Positions 63,169-64,000 of a stretch of 64,000 bases of DNA are shown one piece after another. The stretch is from assembly GCF_014195655.1 (NCBI RefSeq), contig NZ_JACICD010000001.1:94994-158993 (forward strand), in the 5' to 3' direction. Source of the stretch: Ancylobacter tetraedralis (lineage in GTDB: Bacteria > Pseudomonadota > Alphaproteobacteria > Rhizobiales > Xanthobacteraceae). The translations under genes were made by a program, and so were the position numbers. The notes beneath the pieces are model-generated. The model saw only the letters and a list, made by a program, of their open reading frames with translations. It was not told the DNA's origin and did no database searches. How positions within the stretch are numbered: position 1 is the stretch's first letter; the number at the start of each line of letters is the position of its first letter.

Positions 63169-64000
63169 TCAGTAAAGGACGTTCTTGGCTTCCGGCAGGT
63201 CGATATTCGCCTTGGTCACGACGACGGCGCCGGTATCGACGAACTTCTCGACCTTCTCCTTCTTGATCAGCTTGGAGACGGTCTTCACGCCGAGGTCGCC
63301 CATCTGGAACGAGCCCTGCACGACGATGGCGGACAGGGTGCCATCCTTGACGAATTCCTGCAGGTCCTGGTTGCCGTCGAAGCCGATGGCGACGATCTTG
63401 CCGGACTTGCCCGCCTGCTTGATGGCGCGGGCCATGCCGATGGCGGTCGGCTCGTTGGCGCCGAAAATGCCCTTGAGATCCGCGTTGGCGGCGAGCACGT
63501 CGGTGGTCTGGTTGAGCGCGGTCGCCATCTGCGACTGCGAATAGAACGGACCGACAATCTCAAGCTTCGAATGCGCCTTGATATAATCCGTGAAGCCACC
63601 CACGCGGCCGATTTCGGAACCGGTGCCGGCGGCATAGGACATGACGGCGATCTTGCCCTCGGTGCCGACCTTGTCGATCAAGGCCTTGGCGGCGAGTTCG
63701 CCGGCCTTGCGGTTATCGGTGGCGAGGTAGGACTGGTAATATTGCTCCGCGCCCTTGGCGAGCAGCGAGTCGATGATCACGACCGGGATGCGCGCTTCCC
63801 AGGCCTTCTTCACGGCCGGAACCAGCGCGTCGGGATGGGAGGGGGCGAGAACGATGCCCGCCACGCCGCGATTGACCGCGTTCTCGACCATGTTCACCTG
63901 GTTGGCGATGGCGGATTCCGAGGCTGGGCCCTGGAAGGTCAGGGTGTTGCCGCCGGATTCCTTGAGGGCGGCGTCGGCGCCCTTCTGCACGTTCTGCCAG
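63169..64000 (-). CDS. Sugar ABC transporter substrate-binding protein, N terminus cut by window end
   Basis: At least 277 residues of a periplasmic sugar-binding protein of the RbsB/peripla_BP_4 group. The frame is still open at base 64000, so signal peptide and first strand are missing. Blocks: QVNMVENAVNRGVAGIVLAPSHPDALVPAVKKAWEARIPVVIIDS, YLATDNRKAGELAAKALI and IFGANEPTAIGMARAIKQ, with IGFDGNQDLQEFVKDGTLSAIVVQ. Likely imports the sugar degraded by the downstream genes (L-fucose inferred). Confidence 0.92.
   Translation of the reverse strand, partial: WQNVQKGADAALKESGGNTLTFQGPASESAIANQVNMVENAVNRGVAGIVLAPSHPDALVPAVKKAWEARIPVVIIDSLLAKGAEQYYQSYLATDNRKAGELAAKALIDKVGTEGKIAVMSYAAGTGSEIGRVGGFTDYIKAHSKLEIVGPFYSQSQMATALNQTTDVLAANADLKGIFGANEPTAIGMARAIKQAGKSGKIVAIGFDGNQDLQEFVKDGTLSAIVVQGSFQMGDLGVKTVSKLIKKEKVEKFVDTGAVVVTKANIDLPEAKNVLY

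Overview
The window is GC-rich (locally lower only at about 30.95-32.85 kb), with tightly packed genes and many ATGA start/stop overlaps. It looks like the chromosome of a methylotrophic alphaproteobacterium in the Hyphomicrobiales. The DUF2948-hisD-UPF0262-LMW phosphatase-maf-yacG neighbourhood, a CtrA-like box before minCDE, and a complete mxa methanol dehydrogenase cluster with mxaZYX regulators would fit Xanthobacteraceae (Ancylobacter/Starkeya/Xanthobacter-like). That placement is inference from gene content, not from a marker-gene comparison.

Layout. 1-11.5 kb is conserved housekeeping DNA: the end of an ABC-F ATPase, minCDE (reverse), a PAS/GGDEF protein, tRNA-Thr(GGT), a 59-residue conserved-looking small protein, murA, an unassigned ORF, then DUF2948-hisD-UPF0262-LMW phosphatase-maf-yacG and tRNA-Phe(GAA). 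11.5-12.7 kb is an integration scar directly downstream of tRNA-Phe: an N-terminal integrase fragment, then a 5'-truncated IS3-type element. 12.7-37.4 kb is accessory. It holds a flavoprotein/ferredoxin/ABC-transporter operon, a peptide-type ABC operon with a divergent GntR regulator, a large winged-helix/ATPase regulator, a carbohydrate-type ABC operon with no ATPase gene, an AT-rich acyltransferase/SGNH gene, an alpha/beta hydrolase, an orphan PAS histidine kinase and a LysR regulator. A SulP transporter follows at 37.6-39.2 kb.

39.1-54.3 kb is the methanol oxidation locus. On the reverse strand the order is mxaF-J-G-I-R-S-A-C-K-L-D, then a beta-propeller protein and a dihaem cytochrome c. 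mxaZYX (lipoprotein, sensor kinase, response regulator) is divergent from mxaF. MxaF/MxaI form the Ca/PQQ enzyme, MxaG accepts its electrons, MxaJ is an accessory periplasmic protein, and MxaRSACKLD are assembly and Ca-insertion factors. Strong hairpins lie in the mxaF-mxaJ and mxaI-mxaR gaps, which could set different transcript levels for the structural and assembly genes.

54.5-64 kb is a sugar catabolism locus that reads as the non-phosphorylative L-fucose route: mutarotase, two candidate fucose dehydrogenases (MDR and AKR types), lactonase, fuconate dehydratase, SDR dehydrogenase, FAH-type hydrolase and a sugar-binding protein cut by the window end. A polyol/uronate-type dehydrogenase and a GntR-type regulator with two winged-helix domains adjoin it.
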